Source: Emergencia sp.
GTDB taxonomy: Bacteria > Bacillota > Clostridia > Peptostreptococcales > Anaerovoracaceae
Direction: 5' to 3'
Assembly (NCBI GenBank): GCA_022767345.1
Contig: JALEOD010000033.1
Location: forward strand, 1-64,000
DNA length: 64,000 bases
Shown here: one piece after another, positions 52,436-63,948 of the stretch
Layout of the letters: each line of letters opens with the position of its first letter
Position numbering within the stretch: position 1 is the first letter of the stretch
Position numbers and translations under genes: made by a program
The notes under the pieces: model-generated
Databases searched by the model: none
Seen by the model: the letters and a program-made list of their open reading frames with translations, nothing else
What the model was told of the DNA's origin: nothing

Positions 52436-55321
52436 TTGAACAAGAAAAGCGTAAAAGGGCAGCGACGGCTCAGTGTAATTATCATGTTTATCGTAATCAT
52501 TCTGGCGTTATTCCTATTACTGATAAACTTTATTACGGACTGGCTGTGGTTCAAAGAAATGGGATATGTGAGCGTATTCCTGAAACAGCTGACGACAGAA
52601 CTTGAAGTGGGCATTCCGGTATTCGTGATTTTGACAATCATCATGAATTTCTATCTGAGAATGCTGAAAAAAGGCTATTTTAATAAGATTGCGTCTCATG
52701 AAGCAACAGACATGAAGAAATTGGGACGCTATACGATGCTGATTTCAGCGGCATTCGGCCTGTTCTCCGCATTCTATGCGGTAAGCAGCCTGTGGTTTGA
52801 AATTTTGGAGTTTTCCAACGCAACGGGATTCGATATCAAGGACCCGCTATTCCATATTGACATTTCATTCTATATTTTCCAGCTGGATTTCTTAAAACAG
52901 CTCAACGAAATGTTTATCGGTATGGTACTTTTAATCATTTTGGTTACAGTGATTTACTACTCTATCCTCTTGTCGGTGCATACACCGGATGTGTTCAAGG
53001 AGGAAGGGCCGCAGCCGGAACCTGAATTTAACAGCGAAGAGCGTTATGACGGCGGAGACAATCCGTTTTCCGGCATGGGCGGGAACAGTCCTTTCGATAA
53101 ATTGTTTGAAGCGTTTACTGGAAAGAAAGCACAGCCGAGACAGGCAAAACCGAAGAAGCAGTTTGACGACAACAATTTCAAACAGCTTCTGCATATCGCT
53201 TCCGGGCAGCTGACTTTCCTGGGGGTGGTATTCTTTCTGATGGTTGGAATTAACTTCTTCCTGAAACAGTTCGATTTGCTCCACGCACATACAGGTGCTG
53301 TATACGGCGCGGGCTTTACCGATGTAAATATTACGCTTTGGGTCTACAGAGTTCTTTGCGTGCTGGCGGTGCTGGGTGCAGTGACTGTCATCATACACAT
53401 CAAAAGGAAACAGTTCAGAAAGATTTTCACCATTCCTGTGATTATGATTTTGATTGGCGCCTTGGGAACCGGTGCAAGCTATCTGGTACAGAATTTCATC
53501 GTTTCTCCGGACGAAATCAACAAAGAATCCAAATATCTGGAAAGAAATATTGAGTATACCCAGTATGCTTATCAACTTGACAACGTTTCTGTAAAATCAT
53601 TTGAGGCAGACAATACTCTGACCAGCGCGGATATTGCTAATAACTCAGAAACCATTGAAAACATCCGTATCAACGACTATGAACCTGTAAACACTTTCTA
53701 TAATCAGACACAGAGTATCAGACAGTACTATAAGTTCAACGATGTTGACGTGGACAGATATATGGTAAACGGGGAATACACACAGACCTATCTGTCCACC
53801 AGAGAAATCGACAAAGAAAAGATTCAGGATACATGGCTGAACAGACATCTGAAATACACCCACGGTTACGGTGTTGCGCTGTCCAGAGTAGACGCGGTAA
53901 CGCAGAGTGGTCAGCCTGATGTTCTGATTAAGAACATTCCGCCGCAGTCTTCCATTGAGGAAATCTCTGTGGACCGACCTGAAATTTACTTCGGTGAAAT
54001 GACCAACGATTATATTCTGGTCAACACCAGTGAAGAAGAATTCGACTACCCTGACGGCAGCTCCAATAAATATAACAAGTATGAGGGCAATGCAGGTATC
54101 AAGCTGAACATGCTGAACCGCGTGATGTTTGCCATCAAGGAGCAGAGCATGAAGCTTCTGGTTTCCTCAAACATTAAAGGGGATTCCAGAATCATCATCA
54201 ACAGAAACGTTATGGACCGTGTTCGGAAAATCATGCCGTACTTAAGCTACGAGGATGATCCGTATGCAGTTATTGCCGATGGAAAGGTTTACTGGATGCT
54301 GGACGCGTACACTACAAGTTCCTACTATCCGTACTCTGAACCATATTCAGGCAAAAATGGTGATATCAACTATATCAGAAACTCTGTAAAGGTAGTTATC
54401 GACGCATATAACGGTGATGTAAACTTCTACATTGTTGACGACAGCGATCCGATTGCAAAGACTTTCCAGAAGATTTATCCGGCGCTCTTTAAGAATCTGG
54501 ATCAGATGCCGGAAAGTCTGGTATCTCACATCAGATATCCGAATACGCTCTTTGCGATTCAGGCAGGCGTATACAGCCGTTATCATATGGAAGACGTAAA
54601 AGTATTCTATCAGAATGAAGACGTTTGGGATATCGCTGATGAAATCTACGGGCAGGAACAGCAGAAGATGGCACCGAATTACTATATCGCAAAACTGCCT
54701 GGTGAAAGCAGCGCTGAGTTCTTTAACTCCCTGCCGTTTACACCGAAGTCAAAGCAGAACATGACGGCTTTGATGGTAGCGAGAAATGATGGTGACCATT
54801 ACGGCGAACTGGTGCTGTACAGCTTCCCTAAGAGCAAGACTGTATACGGTCCGATGCAGATTGAGGCACAGATCAACCAGAATCCTGAAATTTCCAGTGA
54901 CTTTACACTGTGGAGTTCCAGAGGTACGAAGTACAAGAGAGGTAATCTCTTTGTTATTCCAATCGAGTCTTCACTGCTCTATCTGGAACCGGTTTATCTG
55001 GAAGCTGAAAACTCCGCAATTCCGGAAGTAAAACGTGTTATCGTTGCCTTTGACGACAGGATTGCTTACGAAGAAACCCTGGCGGAAGCTTTGGAGGCAT
55101 TGTTTGGAAAAGGAACCGGTACAAAGGCACCTGTGGATAATAACGACAATGACAACCAGGGCGGCGGACAGAGCAGCGCTGAAAAAACTACAGCTGACTG
55201 GATTAAACAGGCATCTGAAAGCTATGATAAAGCACAGGATGCTCTGAAAAACGGCGACTGGGCGAAGTACGGCGAGTATATGAAGTCTCTGGAAGAGGCT
55301 TTGAATAAATTAGCACAATAA
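52436..55321 (+). CDS. UPF0182 family membrane protein
   Basis: 961 residues, COG1615/UPF0182. About seven membrane segments in the first 320 residues (LFLLLINFITDWLWFKEMGY, then FYIFQLDFLKQL), a large outer domain with RYMVNGEYTQTYLSTREID and HLKYTHGYGVALSRVD, DAYTTSSYYPYSEPY, and an acidic tail. Conserved yet uncharacterised; it is found in Clostridia, cyanobacteria and actinobacteria. TTG start at 52436 behind AGGAGG. Last gene of the cluster. Confidence 0.92.
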   Translation: MNKKSVKGQRRLSVIIMFIVIILALFLLLINFITDWLWFKEMGYVSVFLKQLTTELEVGIPVFVILTIIMNFYLRMLKKGYFNKIASHEATDMKKLGRYTMLISAAFGLFSAFYAVSSLWFEILEFSNATGFDIKDPLFHIDISFYIFQLDFLKQLNEMFIGMVLLIILVTVIYYSILLSVHTPDVFKEEGPQPEPEFNSEERYDGGDNPFSGMGGNSPFDKLFEAFTGKKAQPRQAKPKKQFDDNNFKQLLHIASGQLTFLGVVFFLMVGINFFLKQFDLLHAHTGAVYGAGFTDVNITLWVYRVLCVLAVLGAVTVIIHIKRKQFRKIFTIPVIMILIGALGTGASYLVQNFIVSPDEINKESKYLERNIEYTQYAYQLDNVSVKSFEADNTLTSADIANNSETIENIRINDYEPVNTFYNQTQSIRQYYKFNDVDVDRYMVNGEYTQTYLSTREIDKEKIQDTWLNRHLKYTHGYGVALSRVDAVTQSGQPDVLIKNIPPQSSIEEISVDRPEIYFGEMTNDYILVNTSEEEFDYPDGSSNKYNKYEGNAGIKLNMLNRVMFAIKEQSMKLLVSSNIKGDSRIIINRNVMDRVRKIMPYLSYEDDPYAVIADGKVYWMLDAYTTSSYYPYSEPYSGKNGDINYIRNSVKVVIDAYNGDVNFYIVDDSDPIAKTFQKIYPALFKNLDQMPESLVSHIRYPNTLFAIQAGVYSRYHMEDVKVFYQNEDVWDIADEIYGQEQQKMAPNYYIAKLPGESSAEFFNSLPFTPKSKQNMTALMVARNDGDHYGELVLYSFPKSKTVYGPMQIEAQINQNPEISSDFTLWSSRGTKYKRGNLFVIPIESSLLYLEPVYLEAENSAIPEVKRVIVAFDDRIAYEETLAEALEALFGKGTGTKAPVDNNDNDNQGGGQSSAEKTTADWIKQASESYDKAQDALKNGDWAKYGEYMKSLEEALNKLAQ

Positions 55322-55399
55322 AGAGTTAATCTGGAAGATTGGGACATTCGCGTGCGGATGTCCCATAACCCGTTATTGTCTAAAGAAAGCAAGGCTCCC

Positions 55400-55448
55400 G
55401 GAACCCCGGCCGAAGCAATGCTTCGCAGACGGGCGGGGTTCTTGTTTC
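55400..55448 (+). terminator. Terminator after the UPF0182 gene
   Basis: GGAACCCCG.CCGAAGCA / TGCTTCG...CGGGGTTC with TTGTTT. Confidence 0.82.
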
Positions 55449-55486
55449 ATGTAATTATAGATAGCTGGCTAATAAAGGAGGACGAT

Positions 55487-57401
55487 ATGCTGGACTACGA
55501 TTTAGATAAAATGTTGTTTACGATTCCTGCCGAAAACCATTCGGCGCAGGAAATTGCAAAGATATTGAAGGAACATCCGGAAGTCCAATTCGTTTCCTTA
55601 GTGGGAATTGATATAGGGGGACATGATACTGATGAAAAGATTCCTGTGAAATTGTTCCTTGAAGATATAGATAAGATGCTGGCAAGCGGCGTGCAGACTG
55701 ACGGTTCCAGCGTTGCGCTTCCACGCATTGCAGTTTTGAACAATGCAAAGATAGATATCATCCCGGATCTTTCAGTCAACTGGTATGTGGATTATAATTT
55801 CAGTCATTTAGGATACCGCACAGGTCTTCCTATCGGTACCCTCAGAATACCGTCTTTTCTTGTACACAATGATAATTTTGAAGTGGGTTCAAGAGTGGTT
55901 CTTCGTGACGCGCTTTCTCATTTTAAGAAAAAGCTGATGGAAGAATTACGTGCATATCCGTATGTCTTTGAATACATAAGTGGAATTGACAGTGCAGATG
56001 ACATCGAAGATTTAGTGCTGACCAGTGCCACCGAGCTGGAATTTTGGGTAAAAACTCCTGATGATAAAGGGGACAGAGAGCAGTTGTTTACTGCGCAGGT
56101 TTTGAAAGAACAGTATTGGAAGCGTACTTACGGAGAGGTTAGAACTGCCTTAGAAGAAACGCTGATGCTATTGGATAAATATGGCTTTGAAGTAGAAATG
56201 GGTCACAAGGAAGTCGGCGGAGTCAAGGCAAAGATGGGGCACAGCGGCCATTATGACCATGTTATGGAACAGCTTGAAATCGATTGGAAATTTGCTGACG
56301 CTATGCAGGCTGCTGACAATGAAAATCAGGTAAAATACGTAGTGAGAGATATTTTCACGAAGCATGGTTTGGATGTGACTTTTATGGCAAAGCCTTTTGA
56401 AGGCGTTGCAGGAAGCGGCGAGCATACCCATCTGGGCCTTGCGGCGAAACTGAAAAACGGAAAAATGGTCAGCATGTTTGCACCGGCAGATTTTGGAAAA
56501 GATTTCATGAATCCCCTGGGCTACGGCGCACTGATGGGAATTCTGAAGAACTATGAGGTTATCAATCCTTTCGTAAGTTCATCAAACGATTCTTTGAACC
56601 GTCTGAAGCCGGGCTACGAAGCGCCGGTTTGTATCGTTACCTCTCTGGGCAGAGCTGTGACGGAGCCGTCGAGAAACAGAACTGTTCTGGTGGGATTAAT
56701 CAGAGACCCGAAAAATCCGATGGCAACTCGTTTCGAGCTGCGCGCGCCGAATCCGAAGAGCAACACCTACCTGGTAATCGCAGCTTCCTATATGGCGATT
56801 TTAGACGGTGTCCACGCAGTGCTTTCCGCGGGAAAAACGCCGAAAGAGTTGGAGGCATCTATTTCCAAGAAACACGGAGAGGAAGACTTTTATCTGGAAA
56901 CAGAACGGGAATACCGCAGTGAACATAATGTGTTTGAGGATTTCACCCAGGAAGAGCGCGATCATCTCTTCGGCCATGCGCCGGCAACGGTTTGGGAAAA
57001 CCTTCGTGCTTTTGATGAGTATCCGGAAAGACTGGCAGTGTTTAAAGAGGGAAATGTCATGCCGGAGATTGTTTTGGAATCTTATCGTGAGCAGACATTA
57101 TCACAGTGGAAAACAGAACTCCATGACAGAATTATTCCCGACACGATGAACTTTATCAGAAGCTGCAAACAGGTACATAATCTGGATGATTTTTCCGATT
57201 ATGATATTAAAAACTGGCGGGAAATAGACCAGATCAGACACGAGATTGCAAAGGATACCATTACTGAGAAATGTCTTCTGACCAGAGCCAAGAACGCGCT
57301 GGATGAGGGGGACTATGACCTGGCATCAGACTTGCAGCTGGAAATTCAGCAGAAAGTAAATCTGCTGGGCAATCTGTATATCAGATATAAGAAGAATTTG
57401 C

Positions 57402-57406
<5 letters not shown>
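55487..57406 (+). CDS. glnA: Long-form glutamine synthetase
   Basis: 639 residues, far longer than the 440-470 of classical GSI; extra helical C-terminus after about 450. Core motifs: DGSSVALPRI near 70, EVEMGHKEVGGVKAKMGHS near 245, GSGEHTHLGLAAK near 305, SSNDSLNRLKPGYEAPV near 365, and FELRAPNPKSNTYL near 435. These match a long clostridial GS group (seen also in other anaerobes). Makes glutamine from glutamate and ammonia with ATP. Start at 55487 behind AAAGGAGG. No GlnR site seen. Confidence 0.87.
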
Positions 57407-58944
<1,538 letters not shown>

Positions 58945-58962
58945 GAAAGAAAAGAGATAAAG

Positions 58963-60054
58963 ATGTTTAAATTACCAAAATATATTGAACCGGACTTTTC
59001 CCAGGAAAAGTTCGTAAACGCACCTAATGCCAAACTGGTGGCGGCCCCTGTGGATAAAGCTGCGCCGGCGGGATTTCATGCTACATCTATTTACCCGGAG
59101 TATTTTAAAGTCGGCGGTAAATGGTATTTGGCAGAAGACAGCCGTATGGACAGTGTGCCGGTTTTTGAAAACGGCAAAATCTATGTGAGAGAATTTAGAA
59201 ATCTGAAACAGGGCGATCAGGTTGTCGTAGGACGCAGTGAGGATTGTGAAGAGGGTATTTATGTTCACGCTGACTGTTTTGAAAGAGAAGAGGCAGGCAA
59301 AGCGCAGACCTTTGCATTCCGTCAGAGCAGAAGCAGGGAGACCGGTTTCAGCTATGACTATGAACAGCTTGTTGAACTTTTAAAATATGAAAAAGCGCAC
59401 AACGGTTATATTGTTTGGGTTTTGGGCCCTGCTTGCTCCTTTGATGCGAAAGCCAGAGAATGCTATGAAAAACTTATCGAGTCCGGTTACGTGCAGGCAA
59501 TTCTGGCAGGCAATGCGCTGGCAACCCATGACCTTGAGGGTGCTTATCTTGGAACTGCTCTGGGTACGGATATCAAAACCCAGGCGCCATATGTCAATGG
59601 ACATTACAATCACCTGGATACAATCAACTGTATCAATACCCACGGCTCGATTCCTGCGTTTATTGAGAAAGAAGGCATTAAAAACGGAATCATTTATTCC
59701 TGTGTTAAAAACGATGTTCCATTTGTTTTGAATGGCTCTATCCGTGATGACGGACCGCTGCCGGAGGTATATGAACATACTTATGTAGGGCAGGATACCA
59801 TTCGTTCTCATGTCAGAAAAGCGACAACGGTAATCGGCATGGCAACAGTACTGCACACGATTGCTACAGGTAACATGACGCCGACCTACAGAGTGCTTCC
59901 TGACGGCACCATCAGACCGGTCTACTTCTATATGGTAGATACTTCTGAATTTGCGGCAAATAAGCTGGGAGACAGAGGAAGTCTCGCTGCAAAGGGCATC
60001 GTCACCAATGTGCAGGATTTCCTGAACAATGTCTGTCAGGGGCTGGGACTGTAA
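58963..60054 (+). CDS. LOR/SDH conserved-region protein (TIGR00300-like)
   Basis: 363 residues. Resembles the C-terminal LOR/SDH unit found in archaeal and cyanobacterial ornithine cyclodeaminases and related bifunctional enzymes: GPACSFDAKARECYEKLI, AILAGNALATHDLEGAYLGT, NGHYNHLDTINCINTHGSI, VLNGSIRDDGPLPEVYE. Likely NAD-dependent amino-acid chemistry, perhaps ornithine to proline. Unlike the fused enzymes it lacks the N-terminal dihydrolase domain. 18-bp gap from serS. Assignment at family level only. Confidence 0.68.
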   Translation: MFKLPKYIEPDFSQEKFVNAPNAKLVAAPVDKAAPAGFHATSIYPEYFKVGGKWYLAEDSRMDSVPVFENGKIYVREFRNLKQGDQVVVGRSEDCEEGIYVHADCFEREEAGKAQTFAFRQSRSRETGFSYDYEQLVELLKYEKAHNGYIVWVLGPACSFDAKARECYEKLIESGYVQAILAGNALATHDLEGAYLGTALGTDIKTQAPYVNGHYNHLDTINCINTHGSIPAFIEKEGIKNGIIYSCVKNDVPFVLNGSIRDDGPLPEVYEHTYVGQDTIRSHVRKATTVIGMATVLHTIATGNMTPTYRVLPDGTIRPVYFYMVDTSEFAANKLGDRGSLAAKGIVTNVQDFLNNVCQGLGL

Positions 60055-60150
60055 AAGTAAAAGAACCTTTGAGGCAGAGTGGTATTGGCGGGCGTCTATC
60101 GCCCGCTTTTTCTAGAAAATGATGCGGCAATTGGGAAAGGGAATTTAGCA

Positions 60151-61686
60151 ATGAAAACGACTGCCGGAAAGATTTTTGGCAAAATAGTAAACCGAATGAC
60201 GATTACGGGTCTTTTGATTCTGATACAGCTGGTCTGGTTTGGTGTAGCGCTGATGGCGCTGACGGAGTACAGCACCTGGGTTTCTCTGGGGTTTAGCGTT
60301 GCTGCGATTTTAATGGCGCTGTTTATTACCTGGAGAGATGATAATCCGGCATATAAGACGGCGTGGATTCTCCTAATCTGCCTGCTGCCTGTGCTGGGAG
60401 CGGCGATGTATGCTTTTTTCGGGAATAAGAGGCCTGCCAGATGGCTGAAGTGGAGAATTGATCCACAGGAGGAACTGCACAGAAAGGATTTAGCACCGGA
60501 GGATGATTTGACGGGGCTTGCATCGAGACGGCTTCTTGATACGGTAGATTACATAGCCGCAAAAGGCGGCTTCCCTGCGTGGAAGGGGACACAGAGCAAA
60601 TATTATCCTTTGGGAGATGATGCCTATGAGGATATGCTGCAGGATCTGCGCGGCGCGCAGCAGTTTATTTTTATGGAATACTTTATCATTTCACGAGGCG
60701 AGATGTGGGACAGCATCTTTGAAATTTTAAAGGAAAAAGCTGCAGCAGGGCTGGATGTACGTCTGATTTATGACGATATAGGCAGTATGAATCTGCTTCC
60801 GAAGGGCTTTGAGAAAACTTTGCGCATGGCAGGGATTAAAGTACTCAGTTTCAACACGATGAAGCCATTTTTGTCGCTGGTATATAATAACCGTGATCAT
60901 CGGAAAATCACAGTCGTTGACGGACAGGTGGCTTACTCCGGCGGTTACAATCTTGCTGATGAATATATCAACAGAATTGAGCGATTTGGACATTGGAAAG
61001 ATTCCGGCATTCGACTTGCGGGACATGCTGTCTGGAATTTTACAGTGATGTTCCTCAACATGTGGAACGCATTTTTGCCGACGGAAGAGGATTACAGCAG
61101 GTTCAGACCTCACGCCGGGCATCCGGAACCTTTTGGCGGTGAGGGCATCGTGCAGCCTTATGGGGATTCGCCCCTGGACGATGAGCCGGTAGGAGAAAAT
61201 GTCTATCTGGAAATTCTCAATCAGGCGGAGGACTATGTATATATTTTTACACCATACCTGATTATTGACAATGAGATGAAGACAGCGCTGGTGCTTGCGG
61301 CGAAGCGGGGTGTGGATGTGAGGATTGTAACGCCGGCTATTCCTGATAAGAAAATCGTATTCCGGCTGACACGCTCCTATTATGAGCCCCTCATCAAAGC
61401 CGGCGTCAAAATTTATCAGTATACGCCGGGTTTTATCCATGCGAAAAGCTTTGTCAGCGATGACAGGGTTGCTGTGGTGGGAACAATCAATATGGATTAC
61501 CGAAGCCTGTTTCTTCACTTTGAGTGCGGCACGCTGTTGTCAGGATGTCAGGCAGTGCTGGATGTGAAAAAGGACTGTCTGGAAACTTTTGCAAAGTCCA
61601 GAGAAATTCATCACGAGGACTGCAAGCGCGGCTTCTGGGGACTTCTCTATGATGCAGTATTGCGAATGCTGAGTCCGTTGATGTAA
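60151..61686 (+). CDS. cls: Cardiolipin synthase
   Basis: 511 residues, phospholipase D superfamily. N-terminal PLDc_N membrane segments (ILIQLVWFGVALMAL, then ILLICLLPVLGAAMYAFFG), two HKD sites: HRKITVVDGQVAYSGGYN and HAKSFVSDDRVAVVGTINMD. Condenses two phosphatidylglycerols into cardiolipin. Start at 60151 follows AAAGGGAA; a longer ORF from 60079 has no site. Confidence 0.93.
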   Translation: MKTTAGKIFGKIVNRMTITGLLILIQLVWFGVALMALTEYSTWVSLGFSVAAILMALFITWRDDNPAYKTAWILLICLLPVLGAAMYAFFGNKRPARWLKWRIDPQEELHRKDLAPEDDLTGLASRRLLDTVDYIAAKGGFPAWKGTQSKYYPLGDDAYEDMLQDLRGAQQFIFMEYFIISRGEMWDSIFEILKEKAAAGLDVRLIYDDIGSMNLLPKGFEKTLRMAGIKVLSFNTMKPFLSLVYNNRDHRKITVVDGQVAYSGGYNLADEYINRIERFGHWKDSGIRLAGHAVWNFTVMFLNMWNAFLPTEEDYSRFRPHAGHPEPFGGEGIVQPYGDSPLDDEPVGENVYLEILNQAEDYVYIFTPYLIIDNEMKTALVLAAKRGVDVRIVTPAIPDKKIVFRLTRSYYEPLIKAGVKIYQYTPGFIHAKSFVSDDRVAVVGTINMDYRSLFLHFECGTLLSGCQAVLDVKKDCLETFAKSREIHHEDCKRGFWGLLYDAVLRMLSPLM

Positions 61687-61761
61687 GTGGATTTGGATGG
61701 AGTTGTTGCGGATTGCTGTGGTTTGCGGGGATTGACTTGCCGCAGCGGAAGTATCGCTGGC

Positions 61762-61986
61762 TGTGCATATTTTCTGGATTTTCTGCTGAAATATGCATGC
61801 TCAAAAGGTCGAATGTGCATATTTTAAGGAAAAGCCTTAGAAATATGCACATTTAACTGGATTTCAAAGACTGGTGAGGTGTTTTGCGGGAGCGTTTGTG
61901 CATAAATTCAGCAATTTGTCCAGAAATATGTACGCCTTTTAGGAAAAACGTGCATATTTTTGATAAAATGTTTAAAAATATGTAAT
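61762..61986. repeat. Repeat array C2 (TGTGCATAT modules)
   Basis: Four modules of exactly 38 bp: 61762-61799, 61814-61851, 61897-61934, 61949-61986. Ends TGTGCATAT / ATATGCACA with decay in the last two. Pairs are separated by 45 bp. The last module ends 28 bp before the rlmA-like start and overlaps its only plausible promoter (TTGATA 61960, 17 bp, TAATTT 61983). Confidence 0.83.
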
Positions 61987-62014
61987 TTGTTTGTGAGACA
62001 GAGGGAGTGCTGCA

Positions 62015-62950
62015 GTGGAAAAGATCGATAAATTTTATGAAGTAAAGAATCTCTTTCAGTGTCCCAGATGCGGAAAGAAAATTCGCTTTCACGATGGCGG
62101 TTTAGTGTGTAAAAAGGAGCATCGCTTTGATATTTCTGCAAAGGGCTATGTAAATCTTTTACAGGAAAATAAATCCCTGAAAGGCTATGACAAAGATTTT
62201 TTTGCCAGTCGCTTCCGGTTTTTACAGGCAGGTTATTACAGCCATATTATGGAAGAGGTTGTAGCAACGGTAGAATGCCTGGAGAAGGAGCGAGGGGTGA
62301 GAGCACGCGAAATGGCGGCAGGTGCGGCGCAGGCGAAAACTCGAATAGTGAAGGGACAGACGCAAGGTGCAGAAACTGCACAGGAGTCTCCGTTTGTGGT
62401 GCTGGACGCTGGCTGTGGAGAGGGCTATTATGCCAGTGAGATTTCCAAAAGATTTGACGACCGGGTGCAAGTGGTGGCTTTTGATATTTCAACGGATGCT
62501 GTCAAACAGGCAGCAAAGAGCACACAGCCTGTCAAGTGGCTGGTTGCCGATATTACTAATATACCGATGAAAGAGCAGAGCGTTGACTGTATTTTAGATG
62601 TGTTTACCCCGGCAAATTATAAGGAATTTGTGCGGATTCTAAAGCCGGGCGGTGCGCTGGTAAAGGTTGTGCCCGGTCCGGCGCATATGGGACAGCTGCG
62701 TGAGGCAGCGGCGCCTCTTCTCAGAAATAAATCCTATAGCAACGAAGAGGTACTGGACTACTTTGAAAAGAACTTTGAACTGGTGAGCAGAACGCCTGTC
62801 AGCCGGACTCTGCCCATTGACCCAGCGCATCTTTCGGATCTTGGGCGCATGACTCCGCTGCTCTTTGATGTGGATAAGAGCAAACTGGATTTGAGTGATG
62901 TAAAAGAAATTACTGTGGAGGCAGAGGTACTGGTGGGGAAAGCACGTTAA
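62015..62950 (+). CDS. RlmA-like rRNA (guanine-N1) methyltransferase
   Basis: 311 residues. N-terminal zinc ribbon FQCPRCGKKI ... GLVCKKEHRFD, GYVNLL linker, then class I SAM domain with VVLDAGCGEGYYASEI, VVAFDISTDAVKQA and DCILDVFTPANYKEFVRILKPGG. Matches RlmA-I/II proteins acting on 23S rRNA G745/G748. GTG start at 62015 behind GAGGGAG. A charged insertion (about 95-120) precedes the SAM motif. Confidence 0.85.
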   Translation: MEKIDKFYEVKNLFQCPRCGKKIRFHDGGLVCKKEHRFDISAKGYVNLLQENKSLKGYDKDFFASRFRFLQAGYYSHIMEEVVATVECLEKERGVRAREMAAGAAQAKTRIVKGQTQGAETAQESPFVVLDAGCGEGYYASEISKRFDDRVQVVAFDISTDAVKQAAKSTQPVKWLVADITNIPMKEQSVDCILDVFTPANYKEFVRILKPGGALVKVVPGPAHMGQLREAAAPLLRNKSYSNEEVLDYFEKNFELVSRTPVSRTLPIDPAHLSDLGRMTPLLFDVDKSKLDLSDVKEITVEAEVLVGKAR

Positions 62951-63843
62951 AACAGCGACAGCTGCTGACCGTCATCATCGCTGACCTGCTGGATGGATTT
63001 CGGCAAACGATGTCCCATTGTCAGACGATACTTTTCGTTTATTTTCGAGAGCTTTTGGTAAAAGCTCTTTTTGTATGCCTTGTCTAAGCCGCCTCTGCCG
63101 TAAAGATTCAGAAAGGCGTCCATTTTTTCGGGAAATTCCATGTGAAAAAATTCCAGAAAGTGCTCTCTGGTTTTGCCTTTGAGGTTCAAAAGTCCGGGCA
63201 AGATATAGTCTGCTTTTGCCTCTGCGCCGCCGGCAAAAAGACTTTCCAGATTTTCATCGCTGTCTGTGAGCAGCGGAATGATGGGCATGGCGTGAAGTCC
63301 TGTATGCACCTTTGTCTTTGCGAAGGCTTTGAGCATTGAAAAGCGGCGGTCAGAAGGCACACCGCCGGGTTCTAATTTTTTTCGCAGGGTTTCATCGGTG
63401 GTGGTGATGGTTGCCGCTACGTTGACATAGGCAATGCGGGAAAGCTGGTCCAGCAAATCAAAATCCCGCAAAATTAAATCGGATTTGGTGGAAATGATGC
63501 AGGGCGTTTTGTATTGAATCAGAAGCTTCAGAATATCGGGCATAAGCTGCATTTCAGCTTCAATAGGCTGGTAACTGTCAGTAATGCCGCCTACATTGAC
63601 AACTTCCCGCTTCCACTGCGGTTTTGCCAGTTCTGTGGCAAGGCGGTCTGCGATATTTTGTTTGATATAGATTGTGTCAAAAAAACGATGGTCTTCCATA
63701 TAGTCGTGGGTGTACAGGGCATAGCAGTACTGACAGCAGTGGGCGCATCCCCTGTAGAGGTTCAAATCCCAGTGAAAGGGCAGATATCTGCTGTTAATTC
63801 TGTTCATAGCTGATTTACAGGTGATGGGCTGGTAATGGGGCAT
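62947..63843 (-). CDS. SPL-family radical SAM protein with QLSLF tail
   Basis: 298 residues. Cluster motif C-x3-C-x2-C in YRGCAHCCQYCYALYTHD, as in spore photoproduct lyase-like proteins, with ISTKSDLILRD and HAMPIIPLLTDSDENLE. The last residues are GQQLSLF, which matches the beta-sliding-clamp binding consensus QL(S/D)LF. DNA repair is plausible; the SPL catalytic cysteine cannot be located. It converges with the rlmA-like gene, overlapping by 4 bp. Confidence 0.82.
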   Translation of the reverse strand: MPHYQPITCKSAMNRINSRYLPFHWDLNLYRGCAHCCQYCYALYTHDYMEDHRFFDTIYIKQNIADRLATELAKPQWKREVVNVGGITDSYQPIEAEMQLMPDILKLLIQYKTPCIISTKSDLILRDFDLLDQLSRIAYVNVAATITTTDETLRKKLEPGGVPSDRRFSMLKAFAKTKVHTGLHAMPIIPLLTDSDENLESLFAGGAEAKADYILPGLLNLKGKTREHFLEFFHMEFPEKMDAFLNLYGRGGLDKAYKKSFYQKLSKINEKYRLTMGHRLPKSIQQVSDDDGQQLSLF

Positions 63844-63948
63844 GATAATCGGAGTTCCTTTCTGACGTGTGTTCCTGCAATATCCCTTGCCAAGCTGCAG
63901 CGTTCAATGATAGAATAAGTATAACATACCAGAGAGGGAGAAGTGAAT

